From NCBI GenBank assembly GCA_016177705.1, contig JACOUT010000003.1, forward strand, positions 310,001 to 374,000: a stretch of 64,000 nucleotides of DNA, read 5' to 3'. A program made the position numbers and the translations under genes. This document shows positions 16,113 through 27,598 of this stretch, in pieces. The stretch is from Deltaproteobacteria bacterium. GTDB lineage: Bacteria > Myxococcota > UBA727 > VGSZ01. Each line of letters starts with the position of its first letter. The stretch's first letter is position 1. The notes beneath the pieces were generated by a model. That model worked only from the letters and a program-made list of their open reading frames with translations. It was not told the origin of the DNA and ran no database searches.

Positions 16113-17867
16113 GTGGCCGATCACACGCTCATTGACGCCACCCTGCCGCTCACCGTCGGCATCGCCGTGCCCGAAGGCCAGCGCATCGGTCGCTATGCGC
16201 TGCTGCGCCGCCTCGGCCGCGGCGGCATGGCCGAGGTGTTCCTGGCCCGGCAAGAGGGGCCGAGCGACTTCGCCAAGACCGTGGTGGTCAAGCGCATGCT
16301 GCCCCACCTCGTCGAGAACAAGCGCTTCGTCGACATGTTCCTGCGCGAGGCGCGCATGGCGGCGCGCCTCAACCACCCGCACGTGGTGCAGATCTTCGAG
16401 CTCGGCCAGGACCAGGACACCTACTTCCTGGCCATGGAGTTCATCGACGGCATCACGCTGCACCGCCTGGCCAAGCGCGCCTGGCACCAGCGACGTGCGC
16501 TGCCCACCGAGGTGATCGTGCGCGCCATGGCCGACGTCGCGCTCGGCCTGCACCACGCGCACACGCTGCTCGACGAGGAAGGGCAGCCCGCCGGCCTGGT
16601 GCACCGCGACATCAGCCCCGACAACTTGATGATGACGAGAGACGGCGTCACCAAGGTGCTCGACTTCGGCATCGCCAAGAGCACCGCGCAGCGCGGACCC
16701 GTCACCAAGACCGGCGAGCTGAAGGGCAAGATCCCCTACATGTCCCCGGAGCAGATCCAGGGACACACGGTCGACGGGCGCAGCGACCTGTTCTCGCTCG
16801 GCGTCACCTTCTACTGGCTGCTCGCCGGCAAGCGCCCCTTCGACGGCGCCACCGAGGTCTTGACGCTCAAGCGCGTGCTCGACGACACGCCGGCCCCGCC
16901 CTCGCGCGTCAACGACAAGGTGCCGGCCTCGCTCGATCGCCTGGTGCTGCGCCTGCTCGAGAAGGACCCCGCCAAGCGCTACGCCAGCGGCGAGCAACTG
17001 CACGACCGGCTGCTCGCGCTGCTCGGCGGCGAGGGCGCGGCGCGCGCGCCCGCCGCGCGTCTGGTCGCCGAGCTGATCCAGGCGGGCGACCCCGAGGACG
17101 AAGACCCGAGCATGCTCGGCGAGGACAAGGCGCCGGCTTCGGAGCCCATCTCGACCACCTTCGCCGCCACCGCCATCACCGCCACCAACGCGGGCGATCA
17201 CGGCCGCCGCGGCGCCCTCATCGGCATCACCGCTGCTGCCTCGCTCGGCTTCGTCGGCGCGGTCACGCTGTTGGCGCTGCGCCCCTGGGGCGCCGAGGCT
17301 GTACCCGCGCCGCCGCCGCCCGCGCCGCCGCCAGTGGCGGCCCCGGCGCCGGTCGAGCCGGCCGCCCCGCCCGAGCCGGCACCACCACCAAGCCCACCCG
17401 AGCCCGAGCCGTTGGAGCCCTCACGCGAGCCCGCCAAGAAGGTGGGCGCCGTCGACAGCACGCGCGCGGTGGCGCTCAAGGGACCGGCCCAGCTCGTGTG
17501 GCGCCTGCCCGGCGGCAAGAGCGCGCGCGGCGCCGGCAGCGCGCGCCTCGCCGCCAAGGTGAAGGCGCTGACGGTGGTCGACAGCCGGCGCGGCTCCACG
17601 CACGAGGTGCCCATCATCGGCGACGTGGCCGACTTCGAGGCGCTGCCCACCGGCACGCTGCGCGTTCAGGCCGTGCCCTTCGCCGACGTCAGCCTGGGCA
17701 AGGAGGTGCTCGGCCAGACGCCGCCCTTGCCACCCGTGACCCTGCCGGTCGGCAGCTACAAGGTGACGCTGGTCTGGCAGGGGACCAGCAAAACCGTCAC
17801 CGTGCGGGTGGAGCGCGGCAAGCAGGCGCGCGTCGCTGAGAAGATGGCCGAGAAGATGGCCGACTAG
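16113..17867 (+). CDS. Ser/Thr protein kinase with C-terminal PEGA-like domain
   Basis: A 584-residue membrane kinase from GTG at 16113. The kinase domain (about 27-300) has the Gly-rich loop LGRGGMAEVF, VAIK lysine K60, HRDISPDN with catalytic D166, DFG in KVLDFGIAKS and APE-like IPYMSPEQ. A transmembrane helix lies near 367-389. A Pro/Ala/Glu-rich spacer follows and then a beta-rich domain (about 455-575) that ends LPVGSYKVTLVWQGTSKTVTVRV, a PEGA-type signature. The topology implies an outside domain signalling to an inside kinase. Substrates unknown. Confidence 0.93.
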   Translation: MADHTLIDATLPLTVGIAVPEGQRIGRYALLRRLGRGGMAEVFLARQEGPSDFAKTVVVKRMLPHLVENKRFVDMFLREARMAARLNHPHVVQIFELGQDQDTYFLAMEFIDGITLHRLAKRAWHQRRALPTEVIVRAMADVALGLHHAHTLLDEEGQPAGLVHRDISPDNLMMTRDGVTKVLDFGIAKSTAQRGPVTKTGELKGKIPYMSPEQIQGHTVDGRSDLFSLGVTFYWLLAGKRPFDGATEVLTLKRVLDDTPAPPSRVNDKVPASLDRLVLRLLEKDPAKRYASGEQLHDRLLALLGGEGAARAPAARLVAELIQAGDPEDEDPSMLGEDKAPASEPISTTFAATAITATNAGDHGRRGALIGITAAASLGFVGAVTLLALRPWGAEAVPAPPPPAPPPVAAPAPVEPAAPPEPAPPPSPPEPEPLEPSREPAKKVGAVDSTRAVALKGPAQLVWRLPGGKSARGAGSARLAAKVKALTVVDSRRGSTHEVPIIGDVADFEALPTGTLRVQAVPFADVSLGKEVLGQTPPLPPVTLPVGSYKVTLVWQGTSKTVTVRVERGKQARVAEKMAEKMAD

Positions 17868-17912
17868 ACTGACGAGCAGCGGGTCGGGTCGCCGGTCGGT
17901 GGTCGACCGCGA

Positions 17913-18131
17913 TCAGTCGCTGCACGTCTTCTTGCACTCGGCCTTGCACGCGGCGATGGCGTCCGGGTTGTTCTCTGCGTCGCCCGCGACCGCGCACATT
18001 TTCTCGCAGGCCGCGCAGTCCTTGGTGGCGGCGCCCTTGGCGGCGCTGTCGGCGCCAGTGCGCAGCTTGCCCACCTTCACGCCACAGCCGAGCGCAAGAA
18101 CCAGGAGCGAGAGGGCGAGCAACGTACGCAT
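17913..18131 (-). CDS. Small Cys-rich lipoprotein
   Basis: A 72-residue lipoprotein with GGAGG before ATG 18131 and lipobox LALGC. The mature peptide has the pairs CAACEKMC and CKAECKKTC, a pattern resembling Cys-rich modules elsewhere in the window. It is divergent from the gene at 18256, and the 124-bp gap between them holds the promoters. Function unknown. Confidence 0.72.
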   Translation of the reverse strand: MRTLLALSLLVLALGCGVKVGKLRTGADSAAKGAATKDCAACEKMCAVAGDAENNPDAIAACKAECKKTCSD

Positions 18132-18255
18132 GGGACCTCCGCGAGCGACCAGAGCGACCAGAGTGACGCCGGCGGGGGCGCCGGGCTTCAGGCTCGCCGC
18201 GCGACCGCGGTCACGTCAAGCGCCGCTCGCCCGCGACAGGTGGTACACCAAGGCC

Positions 18256-19263
18256 GTGGCGCTGTTGGCTCCCCTTCTGTGCGCACAGCTCGCGGCGCAG
18301 GCCGCAACACCGGTCGATGCGCCGGCGCTGGTGACGCACCCGACGGCGCCGTCACCGGACGCGCCGGCCGCCGCAGTGCCGACTGCCGCCACGGCCCCCG
18401 CGCTGGCGACGCCGCGCGGGCTCGAGGCGCGGCTGCGCGTGCTCGGCGATCAAATCGCGCTCGCGCTCAAACGCTTGCCCGGCGATCACCGCGATCAACG
18501 CTTCGCGCTCGCGCCCTTCGCCAGCGTCGGCGACGAGGCGCAGGCAAGGCAGCTCGGCCTGGTGGTGAGCGACGCGCTCGTGACCGCACTCGCCCGCGAT
18601 CACCGGCTGCCGATGGTGGAGCGCGCGGCGCTCGGCAAGATCCTCGACGAGCAGGCGCTCGGCCAAAGCGGCGCGCTCGACGACGGCCAGGCGGCGGCGG
18701 TGGGCAAGCTCGCCGGCGCCACCGCGCTCGTGGTCGGCACGGTCGCCGAGGCCGGCGACGCGTTCCTGGTGACGGTGCGCGCGCTCGACGTCGAGAGCGC
18801 GGCGCTCATCGACGGCAGCGCCGCCAGCGCCGAGCTGCCCAAGGGCGAGCTGGTGGCGCTCTCGGCCGAGGCGGTCGTGCTCAAGAGCAAGGCGGGCGCG
18901 ATGTTCCGCTCGGTGGTGCTGCCCGGCTGGGGCCAGCTCTACAACGGCGAGCCCATCAAAGCGGCGGTGGTGGGTGGCGGCGTCGGCACCATGGCGGCGC
19001 TCGGTGTCACGGCGGGGGCCATCGGCGGCTGGTTGCGCTACGTGCGCTACCCGAGCATCGGCACCACCGCCGACGACAAGAAGCTCTCCGCCGCCGAGCT
19101 GCAAGCGCGCGTCGTCGAGACGCGCGGCTGGGGCGAGGGCACGCTGATCGCCGCCGGCGTGCTCGGCGGGCTCACCGTGACGGCGTGGGGCGCGGGCGTG
19201 GTCGACGCGTACCTCGCCGGCACGGACGTCGAGAGCCTGGACGCCGCGCTCGCCGGCAACTAA
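18256..19263 (+). CDS. Exported CsgG/FlgO-like protein with C-terminal membrane region
   Basis: Read from GTG at 18256 (a GTG at 18163 in frame is the alternative) the protein has 335 residues and a signal-like start (ALLAPLLCAQLAAQAA). Residues about 75-195 have the pattern of CsgG/FlgO-like domains: LALAPFASVGD, VSDALVTALARDHRLPMVERAALGKIL, and AVGKLAGATALVVGTV. A C-terminal segment with PGWGQLYNGEPIKAAVV and two hydrophobic helices resembles DUF5683. Such proteins form or regulate envelope assemblies; role here unknown. The start is uncertain. Confidence 0.68.
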   Translation: MALLAPLLCAQLAAQAATPVDAPALVTHPTAPSPDAPAAAVPTAATAPALATPRGLEARLRVLGDQIALALKRLPGDHRDQRFALAPFASVGDEAQARQLGLVVSDALVTALARDHRLPMVERAALGKILDEQALGQSGALDDGQAAAVGKLAGATALVVGTVAEAGDAFLVTVRALDVESAALIDGSAASAELPKGELVALSAEAVVLKSKAGAMFRSVVLPGWGQLYNGEPIKAAVVGGGVGTMAALGVTAGAIGGWLRYVRYPSIGTTADDKKLSAAELQARVVETRGWGEGTLIAAGVLGGLTVTAWGAGVVDAYLAGTDVESLDAALAGN

Positions 19264-19273
19264 CGAGCGCTGA

Positions 19274-21442
19274 CTACCGCTGGCACTTCTGGATGCAGCG
19301 ATTGATCTCGGCCAGGAAAGCCTTGGTCTCGTCGGGCGACAGCGTGGCGAAGCGCTTGGCCTGGTCCACCGCCGGCCCCGCGCAGCCGACGCGCTGCAAG
19401 CAGAACTCTTTCAGGTAGGCCACCTGCTCCTTGAGCGTCTTCAGCTCGCGCGCGGGCGGCCGCGTGCGCTCGCGCTCGGCCGCTTCGCGCGCCATGCGAT
19501 CGCGCTCGGCCTTGTCACGGGCCGCCTTGTCGCGCTCGGCCTTCTCCTTGGCCGCCTGCTCGCGCGCGGCCTGCTCGGCCTGCTTGGCCTTGAGCCTCTC
19601 CGCCTTGGCCGCGGCCAGGCGCGCGCGCTCCTCCTCGTCCACTGGGCTCGGCTCCGACCCCGTGTCCATCACCGGTTCGCCGGCGTCCAGGACGGTGGCG
19701 GGCGCGCCGGCGTCGGTCGCGGCGGCGGTCTCGCTGCCGGCGTCGACGATGGGGGCGTCCACCGCGCCGACAGTGTCTGGCGGGTCCTTTTCGACGACAG
19801 CGACCGCGGCGTCTGCCGGCACCTCGACGACGCGCACACCTGAGCCGCCTTCCTTCTTGACGAGCAGCCAGACGACGGTGCCGGCGGCAGCGATGGCGAG
19901 CAAGGTCAAGACGATAAGCGCGGCGGCCCACGGCGCGCGCGCGTTCGCCTGCGTTGGCGGCTCGCGCCGGCGCACCTCGGCGGTGACGCGGGGCACCTTC
20001 TGCGGCGCCGCCGCGCCGCTCCTCGCCGAGGGCAGGTTCTCGTCGACGTTGGGGCGGGTCGCGGTGGCGCCCGTGCGCTGCCCGCTCCGCGGCCCGGTCG
20101 GCTCGGGCGCGCCGCTCGCAGAGCGCACCACGGTGTCGGCGTTGCCCATGCGCCCCGACATCGAGCGCGCCAGCTTGGTGGCGTCGGTGCGCTCGGGGGC
20201 ACTGCGATCAAGCGCCACCCGTTCGAAGGCGCCGCTGGCGCTGCCGCTGTCGTCGGCGTCCGAGATCTCGGGCGCATGCGGCAGCATGGTCTGCGCGTCC
20301 GGGTCGAACTCCTCGCTCAGCAGATCGGCGAGGCGGCCGCGCACCTGCGCGGGCGACACCACGTGCGAGCGCCCGACCGAGCTGGCCGAGCCCGACGCGC
20401 TCGGCTCGTCCGAGAGCGCGGGCACCTCGAACAGGCGCGTACGCGCTTCAGCCAGGCCGGTCGCCTGCAAGATCATGTCGCGCTCGCCCTGCCGCTCCTC
20501 GGCGAACAGCTCGCTCATGAAGCGCGCCGCGACGCGCCTGCCGTCGCCAACGCCGCGGGTGCGGCCAAGCTCGATGACCGCGTCGCGCATGTGCGCTGCG
20601 GTGGGGAAGCGCTCCTCGGGCTCGGGGGCGAGCGCCAGGTCGAGCACGCTCCTCACCGTTCGCGACAGACCCGAATAGCCGCGCGGCTTGAAGGTGCCCT
20701 TCATGGCCACGCGCCAGATGTCTTCTTCGGACAGGCCCTCGTAGAAGCGCTCGCCCACCAACAGCTCGTAGAGCATGACGCCGGCCGAGTAGACGTCGGA
20801 GCGGCCGTCGAGGGCGCGGTCGCGCACCTGCTCGGGCGCGTTGTAGCGCAGCTTGCCGACCATGATGCCTGGCCGCGTCAGCTCACGCTTGAGGGTGTGC
20901 GCGGCCAGGCCGAAGTCGATCAGCTTCACGTGGCCGTCGAAGCCGAGCATCAGGTTGTGCGGCGAGACGTCTCTGTGCACCACGCCGAGCGAGACGCCGG
21001 TCTTGGCGTCGGCGAAGCCGTGCGCGTAGGCGAGCGCCTCGAGCATCTGCACCATGCCGTGGAAGATGACCTCGTCGGGCACCTGGCGCGACAGCTTCTG
21101 CGCGCGCGTCTGGATGTCCCGGAAGTTGCGCCCCGAGATGAACTCGAGCGCCAGGAAGTAGGTGCGATCGATGACGCCGGCGTCGAGCGTGTGGCAGATG
21201 CACGGGTGATCGAGCAATTGGATGATGCGCGCCTCGTCGAGGAAGCGGCCGATGGCCTCGCGGTCCTCGCGCAGGTCGGTGCGCACCGTCTTGACGACGC
21301 ACACCTCGTCGGTCGGCTCCTCCTCGACCGGCCGCAGCGCCAGGAACACCTGGCCCATACCGCCCTGCGCGATCAGCCGAATCAGCGTGAACGGGCCGAA
21401 GGGCCGGGGCAGCTTGGTAAGGGACTCGAGGGTCGTACCCAT
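19274..21442 (-). CDS. Ser/Thr protein kinase with coiled-coil tail
   Basis: ATG at 21442 gives 722 residues. The kinase domain (about 17-290) has LIAQGGMGQVFLAL, VAIK lysine K51, VVHRDVSPHN with catalytic D158, LIDFG with D176 and RYNAPEQ. A long Ser/Ala-rich linker leads to a transmembrane helix (about 505-526). Outside, an Ala/Asp-rich linker is followed by an Arg/Lys/Ala/Glu coiled coil (about 610-665) and a small domain with four Cys (EFCLQRVGC, INRCIQKC). It is divergent from the gene pair at 21510-23725, which may be its functional partner. Signal unknown. Confidence 0.93.
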   Translation of the reverse strand: MGTTLESLTKLPRPFGPFTLIRLIAQGGMGQVFLALRPVEEEPTDEVCVVKTVRTDLREDREAIGRFLDEARIIQLLDHPCICHTLDAGVIDRTYFLALEFISGRNFRDIQTRAQKLSRQVPDEVIFHGMVQMLEALAYAHGFADAKTGVSLGVVHRDVSPHNLMLGFDGHVKLIDFGLAAHTLKRELTRPGIMVGKLRYNAPEQVRDRALDGRSDVYSAGVMLYELLVGERFYEGLSEEDIWRVAMKGTFKPRGYSGLSRTVRSVLDLALAPEPEERFPTAAHMRDAVIELGRTRGVGDGRRVAARFMSELFAEERQGERDMILQATGLAEARTRLFEVPALSDEPSASGSASSVGRSHVVSPAQVRGRLADLLSEEFDPDAQTMLPHAPEISDADDSGSASGAFERVALDRSAPERTDATKLARSMSGRMGNADTVVRSASGAPEPTGPRSGQRTGATATRPNVDENLPSARSGAAAPQKVPRVTAEVRRREPPTQANARAPWAAALIVLTLLAIAAAGTVVWLLVKKEGGSGVRVVEVPADAAVAVVEKDPPDTVGAVDAPIVDAGSETAAATDAGAPATVLDAGEPVMDTGSEPSPVDEEERARLAAAKAERLKAKQAEQAAREQAAKEKAERDKAARDKAERDRMAREAAERERTRPPARELKTLKEQVAYLKEFCLQRVGCAGPAVDQAKRFATLSPDETKAFLAEINRCIQKCQR

Positions 21443-21509
21443 GCGCTGGTTTACGGCTCCGAAGTTTGCGGCCCTCTCGGAGAAACTGATAGCACGGGGG
21501 AACGATCTG

Positions 21510-22289
21510 ATGGTCTCGTCGGCGTCGCTCCTGCTGTTCGCGCTCGTCCAGGCAGCCCCGGCCGCGACCTCGGTCATGCTGTTGACCGCCGTGGGCGGGG
21601 CCGACGACGCCGACAAGCACGCGGTCGACGCCGCGCTGCGTAAGGCCATCGAGGCGGAGGACGGCTTCACGCTCTTGTCGGCGCCGGAGACGCGGGAGCA
21701 GCTCTCCTCGCTGGCCGACATGGGCCTGATCTGCCTGCCCGACGACACCGACTGCTTCGTCAAGCTCGGCCTGGCCGCCTCCGTGGAGCTGGTGCTGGTG
21801 CCCGGGGTCGACGCCGGCAGCGGCGACGCGCTCGCGATCGAAGTGCGCGTGGTCGACGTGGCGGCGTCGAGCCAGGCGCGCCGCGCCACGGCGAGCGCCA
21901 CCGCGGACGATCGCGACGCGATCGCGCGGCTGGCACGCCAGGCGCTCGACCTCGAGGGGAAGAAAGACCCCCCGCCGCCGCCGGCGGAGGGCGAGGGCGA
22001 AGGCGAGGGCGAGGGAGACAAACCGCCGCCCCCGCCGCCGGCCGAGCCGCCGCCGGTCGGCCTCATCGTCACCGGCGTCGGCGGCGCGCTGGCGGGCCTG
22101 GCCATGGCGGGTGCGGTGGTGTGCGACCTGGTCTATGCCGACGTGATCGACGTGGCGGACGCCAAGGCGCGCCGGGAGCTCTATCAGCCGTTGGGCGCCG
22201 CGCTGTGGATCACCAGCGCGGTCGGCGCCGGCGTTCTAGCATCGGGGGTCGCCCTCATGCTCACCACCCCCGAGCCCCCCCCGCCATGA
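21510..22289 (+). CDS. Exported protein with short GE linker and two C-terminal membrane helices
   Basis: ATG at 21510 gives 259 residues with a short signal peptide (VSSASLLLFALVQAAPA). Residues about 20-145 form an alpha/beta domain resembling TolB-N/CsgG-like modules (SVMLLTAVGGADDADKHAVD, LGLAASVELVLVPGVDAG). A Pro and GEGEGEGE linker (about 155-180) precedes two hydrophobic helices. The stop overlaps the next start by 4 bp (ATGA), so it is coupled to a LamG lipoprotein. Function unknown. Confidence 0.72.
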   Translation: MVSSASLLLFALVQAAPAATSVMLLTAVGGADDADKHAVDAALRKAIEAEDGFTLLSAPETREQLSSLADMGLICLPDDTDCFVKLGLAASVELVLVPGVDAGSGDALAIEVRVVDVAASSQARRATASATADDRDAIARLARQALDLEGKKDPPPPPAEGEGEGEGEGDKPPPPPPAEPPPVGLIVTGVGGALAGLAMAGAVVCDLVYADVIDVADAKARRELYQPLGAALWITSAVGAGVLASGVALMLTTPEPPPP

Positions 22290-23725
22290 TCGCGCGCATC
22301 GTGCCCCTTTTGCTGCTCGCCCTCGGCTTCGCCGTGGTGTCGGGCGGCTGCACGCTGTTCGCGGCCTTCGCGGCCGACCCGCCGTGCGACGAGAACGGCG
22401 ACTGTGAGGGCGGCCGCGTCTGCGTCGACAAGTTCTGCGTCGAGCGGTCGTTTGGTGAGGGTGAAGGCGAAGGTGAGGGTGAAGGCGAGGGCGAAGGTGA
22501 GGGTGAGGGCGAGGGCGAGGGTGAGGGCGAAGGCGAGGGTGAGGGCGAGGGCGAGGGTGAGGGCGAAGGCGAAGGCGAGGGTGAAGGCGAGGGCGAAGGC
22601 GAGGGCGAAGGCGAAGGTGAAGGCGAGGGTGAGCCGCCGCCCACCGTGCGCGTGTGCACCGGCGGACCGCTGGTCAACGTGCCGCAGTGGCACGACACCG
22701 CCTACAACCGGCGCTTGTCGATCGGCCTGTGCGACGGCGCCGCGCCCGACACCAGCGTCGCCAACCTGCCGGTGACCGTCGTGCTGCGCGCCGCCAACTT
22801 CGACTTCGCCAACGCCGACGGCAACGGGCTCGATGTCATCTTCGTCGACCACCGCGGCGCCCCCGCGGGGACGGTGCTGTCGTTCGACCGCTCCGAATTC
22901 CGTGACGGCTACGGGCTCTTCTATGTGCGTATCGGCAGCTTCAACCCCCACGATCTGGGCGACGCCGTCTGGCTCTACTTCGATCGCGCCTCGCCGAGCG
23001 ACCGCAAGGACGTCAACGCCACCTGGACCGACTTCAACGGCGTCTGGCACTTCGACGAGGACGGCTGCCCGGGCGACTGCGCCTACGAAGCCCGCGGGGG
23101 CGCGCTCACCGATGTCGGCGGCTCGACCTACTGGGACGCCACGGCCCCCCTGCATGGCGCCATCGAATTCGTCGGCAACGGCGACTCGTTCGTCGCTGGA
23201 CCGCCGGGCGGCGCGCGCATCGACGCGGGCTCGGTGTCCTTCATGGTGGGGCCGACGTCGGGTGGGGCGTTCACCGCCGGGCACGCGATCGTCATCGATC
23301 GCTGGGAGGGCTCGGGCGGCTTCGACAACTACACCCTGCACGTCTCGTTGTTCGGCACGAACCAGGTGGGCATCAGCCGCCCCAACTCGTCTGGCTCCTA
23401 CTTGCTGCAGAGCCCCACCAACGCCTTCTCCGGCACCGGCTTCAGCGTCATCACGGCGACCTGGTCGACGACGCAGCTCCAGCTCTTCGTCAACGGGACC
23501 TCGGTGGGGAGCGTGAGCCACACCGCGCAGCCCTTCCAGTCGAGCGGTGGCTACGTGGCGTCGCAAGTCCTGATGGGTCTGGCGAGCAACGCCTCGTTCA
23601 ACATTGCCGCGCGCCTCGACGAGGTGCGCGTCAGCAACGCTGCCCGCTCCGCAGCCTTCGTGCGCGCCGAGGCGCGATCGCACCTCGAGCAGCTCTTGCA
23701 GTTCGGCGCCGTCGAGCAGCGCTGA
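22286..23725 (+). CDS. Lipoprotein with long GE linker, DUF2341-like and LamG-like domains
   Basis: ATG at 22286 overlaps the preceding stop. The 479-residue protein has a lipobox VSGGC (about residue 18), a small Cys module (PPCDENGDCEGGRVCVDKFC), and 30 consecutive Gly-Glu units (residues 57-116). The C-terminal 350 residues start with a DUF2341-like jelly roll (YNRRLSIGLC, WLYFD, GVWHFDEDG), followed by a LamG/concanavalin-like domain (SVSFMVG, VITATWSTTQLQLFVNGTSVG, ARLDEVRVSNAARS). Such domains bind glycans or polymers, so a surface binding role is likely. Confidence 0.85.
   Translation: MIARIVPLLLLALGFAVVSGGCTLFAAFAADPPCDENGDCEGGRVCVDKFCVERSFGEGEGEGEGEGEGEGEGEGEGEGEGEGEGEGEGEGEGEGEGEGEGEGEGEGEGEGEGEGEPPPTVRVCTGGPLVNVPQWHDTAYNRRLSIGLCDGAAPDTSVANLPVTVVLRAANFDFANADGNGLDVIFVDHRGAPAGTVLSFDRSEFRDGYGLFYVRIGSFNPHDLGDAVWLYFDRASPSDRKDVNATWTDFNGVWHFDEDGCPGDCAYEARGGALTDVGGSTYWDATAPLHGAIEFVGNGDSFVAGPPGGARIDAGSVSFMVGPTSGGAFTAGHAIVIDRWEGSGGFDNYTLHVSLFGTNQVGISRPNSSGSYLLQSPTNAFSGTGFSVITATWSTTQLQLFVNGTSVGSVSHTAQPFQSSGGYVASQVLMGLASNASFNIAARLDEVRVSNAARSAAFVRAEARSHLEQLLQFGAVEQR
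22454..22633 (+). repeat. (GGYGAR)n hexanucleotide tract encoding (Gly-Glu)30
   Basis: 180 bp of GGT/GGC alternating with GAG/GAA, in frame with the 22286-23725 lipoprotein. The third base varies without pattern while the dipeptide is perfectly kept. The complementary strand reads as Ser-Pro repeats, but that is a shadow. Confidence 0.95.
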
Positions 23726-23820
23726 GGCGCCGCGCCGCACCCTCGGTGCGCTCCGTGCATTGACAGCGGCCGCAGGCGGCCCTAGCGACCGCGGGTCACG
23801 ATCTCGACGAGAGGCCGCCC

Positions 23821-24243
23821 GTGGAGCTGAACGCCACCATCTTTCTGCAGGCCGCGATCTTCTTCGTGCTGGTCGGTTGGCTGACGCCGACCTTGTTCGA
23901 CCCGTTCCTCAAGCTGTTCGAGGAGCGCGAGCGCCGCATCGTCGGCGCCGCGCACGAGGCCAAGCGGCTGTCCGGCTCGGCCGACGAGCGCGCCCTGCTC
24001 ATCGAGCAGAAGACCAAGGACGCGCAGGCGGAGGCGCGCAAGGTGCTGTCCGAGCTGCGCGCGAAGGCAACGGAGCGCGAGGCCGAGATCGTCGCCGCCG
24101 CGCGCAGCAAGGCGGGCGAGCGGCTCGAGGAGGCGCGCGCCGACCTGTTCGAGACCACGGAGGAAGCCCGCCGCGCGCTGAAGGAGCAGGCCAAGGGGCT
24201 GTCGGACGACATCGCGCACAAGATCCTCGGGAGGGCGGCATGA
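23821..24243 (+). CDS. atpF': F0F1 ATP synthase subunit b'
   Basis: A GTG at 23821 preceded by GAGAGG starts a 140-residue protein: one N-terminal membrane helix (TIFLQAAIFFVLVGWLTPTLFDPFLKLFEERERRIVG split at the interface) and then a long charged coiled coil. This is the peripheral stalk subunit b'. The GTG start and its coupling by ATGA to the following b gene fit the b/b' heterodimer pattern. Confidence 0.9.
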   Translation: MELNATIFLQAAIFFVLVGWLTPTLFDPFLKLFEERERRIVGAAHEAKRLSGSADERALLIEQKTKDAQAEARKVLSELRAKATEREAEIVAAARSKAGERLEEARADLFETTEEARRALKEQAKGLSDDIAHKILGRAA

Positions 24244-24857
24244 GGCGCCTGTTGGCACGGTGGTTCTTCGTGGTGGTGCCGGTGCTGACGGCGACCGTGG
24301 GCGCGCTCGCCAAGGGCGCCGAGCACGGCGCCGGCGGCGGCCATGCCGAAGTGAAGAACTGGTGGGGCGTCGGCGCCGCGTACGCTGAGAGCCCGGCGCT
24401 CGGCCTCTTGTCCATTACCTTCTTCGCCTTCCTCGGCGTGCTGGTGGTGGCGCTCAAGAAGCCGCTCGCCCTCTACCTCGAGAACCGCGCCGACACCGTC
24501 AAGAAGGCCATCGAGGAGGCCAAGCGCGCGCGCGACGCTGCGGAGGCGCGCGCGCGCGACGCCGAGGCCAAGCTGGCCGCGCTCGGCGGTGAGGTACTGC
24601 GCCTCAAGGCCGACTTCGAGGCGCAGGGCAAGGCCGAGGCCGAGCGGCTCGAGAAGCTCGCACACGACGCCGCGGCGCGCATCGCCAAGGACGCCGAGGA
24701 CACCATCGCCGCCGAAGCCCAGCGCGCGCAGCTCGTGCTGCGCCAGGAGGCCGCGCGCCTGGCGCTCGAGCTGGCCGAGGAGCGCATCAAGGGCGCGCTC
24801 ACCGATGCCGATGAGGTGCGCCTGCACAAGTCGCTGGTGGACGAGCTGCGGGCCTGA
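24240..24857 (+). CDS. atpF: F0F1 ATP synthase subunit b
   Basis: ATG at 24240 overlaps the b' stop. The 205-residue protein has an N-terminal hydrophobic segment (FFVVVPVLTATVGAL), which may be a signal or extra helix, then the main membrane helix (LGLLSITFFAFLGVLVVAL) and a long coiled coil that ends LELAEERIKGALTDAD. The extra N-terminal region of about 45 residues is longer than usual for b and is typical of b subunits with a leader in some deltaproteobacteria-like lineages. It pairs with b' and delta in the peripheral stalk. Confidence 0.92.
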   Translation: MRRLLARWFFVVVPVLTATVGALAKGAEHGAGGGHAEVKNWWGVGAAYAESPALGLLSITFFAFLGVLVVALKKPLALYLENRADTVKKAIEEAKRARDAAEARARDAEAKLAALGGEVLRLKADFEAQGKAEAERLEKLAHDAAARIAKDAEDTIAAEAQRAQLVLRQEAARLALELAEERIKGALTDADEVRLHKSLVDELRA

Positions 24858-24895
24858 CCGCGCCGCTCGCTGGCGCAGCGTGTACACTTCGTTGG

Positions 24896-26905
<2,010 letters not shown>

Positions 26906-27001
26906 TGCCAGGGCCTGCCGGTCCGCGGCGTAGGCACCGCGCCAGGGAAGCCCGGGGCAAATCGCCGCATTCGAGAGCCGTGCCGACGTGCGGCGCGTGT
27001 G

Positions 27002-27030
27002 TTGACACCCCCCAGGGACCCCGGTAGCCC
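27002..27030 (+). promoter_or_regulatory. Possible promoter before atpH
   Basis: A consensus -35 hexamer TTGACA at 27002-27007 is followed 17 bp later by a weak TAGCCC (27025-27030), just before the atpH ATG at 27038. It would allow the delta-alpha-gamma part to be transcribed apart from the b'-b-lipoprotein part. The short distance to the start codon and the poor -10 make this tentative. Confidence 0.3.
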
Positions 27031-27037
27031 CGCGCCC

Positions 27038-27595
27038 ATGCAGGAAGGCACCGTCGGCCGCCGCTACGCGCGCGCGCTGTTGTCGTCGCTCGGCGGCGAG
27101 AGCGAGGACAAGCTCAAGGCTGTGGAGACCGAGCTGTCGGCGCTGGCCGCGCTGCTCGATCGCCGCAACGGCCACGGCGACTTTCGCCAGGCCATGCTCA
27201 ACCCGAGCTTCAACCTCGAGCAGCGCAAGGCCGTGCTCAAGGCCATCGCGGAGGCGGGCAAGCTCGACGCCGCCACCGCGCGCTTCCTGGCGCTGCTGGT
27301 CGACAAGGACCGGGTGCCGCAGCTCCCCGCCATCGCGGCCGCCTTCCGCGACGAGGTCGACGCCAAGGTGGGGCGCGTGCGCGCCACCATCCTGACCGCC
27401 AAGCCGCTCGCGCCGGCCGCGCTCGCCGACATCGTGCGCGGCCTCGAGCAGCGCACCGGCAAGAAGGTCATCCCCGACGTGGCCGTCGATGCGAGCGTGA
27501 TCGCGGGCGTGCGCGCCAAGATCGGCGGCACCGTGTTCGACGCCACCGTGCGCGCGCGGCTCGACCGCATGCGCGCCGAATTTCAGGTTCAGTAG
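27038..27595 (+). CDS. atpH: F0F1 ATP synthase subunit delta
   Basis: ATG at 27038 gives 185 residues, the normal size; an in-frame GTG at 26999 is the alternative. The N-terminal six-helix domain is typical ([35 protein letters not shown]) and the C-terminal strand-helix ends [34 protein letters not shown], split over the usual OSCP signature. It connects F1 to the peripheral stalk. A 132-bp gap separates it from the beta-helix lipoprotein. Confidence 0.93.
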   Translation: MQEGTVGRRYARALLSSLGGESEDKLKAVETELSALAALLDRRNGHGDFRQAMLNPSFNLEQRKAVLKAIAEAGKLDAATARFLALLVDKDRVPQLPAIAAAFRDEVDAKVGRVRATILTAKPLAPAALADIVRGLEQRTGKKVIPDVAVDASVIAGVRAKIGGTVFDATVRARLDRMRAEFQVQ

Positions 27596-27598
27596 GGT

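Noticed and set aside
22261..22698. Minus-strand frame of Ser-Pro repeats opposite the GE linker
   Set aside because: It is the complement of the Gly-Glu tract of the plus-strand lipoprotein; the same artefact appears opposite the tracts near 25.1 and 59.0 kb.
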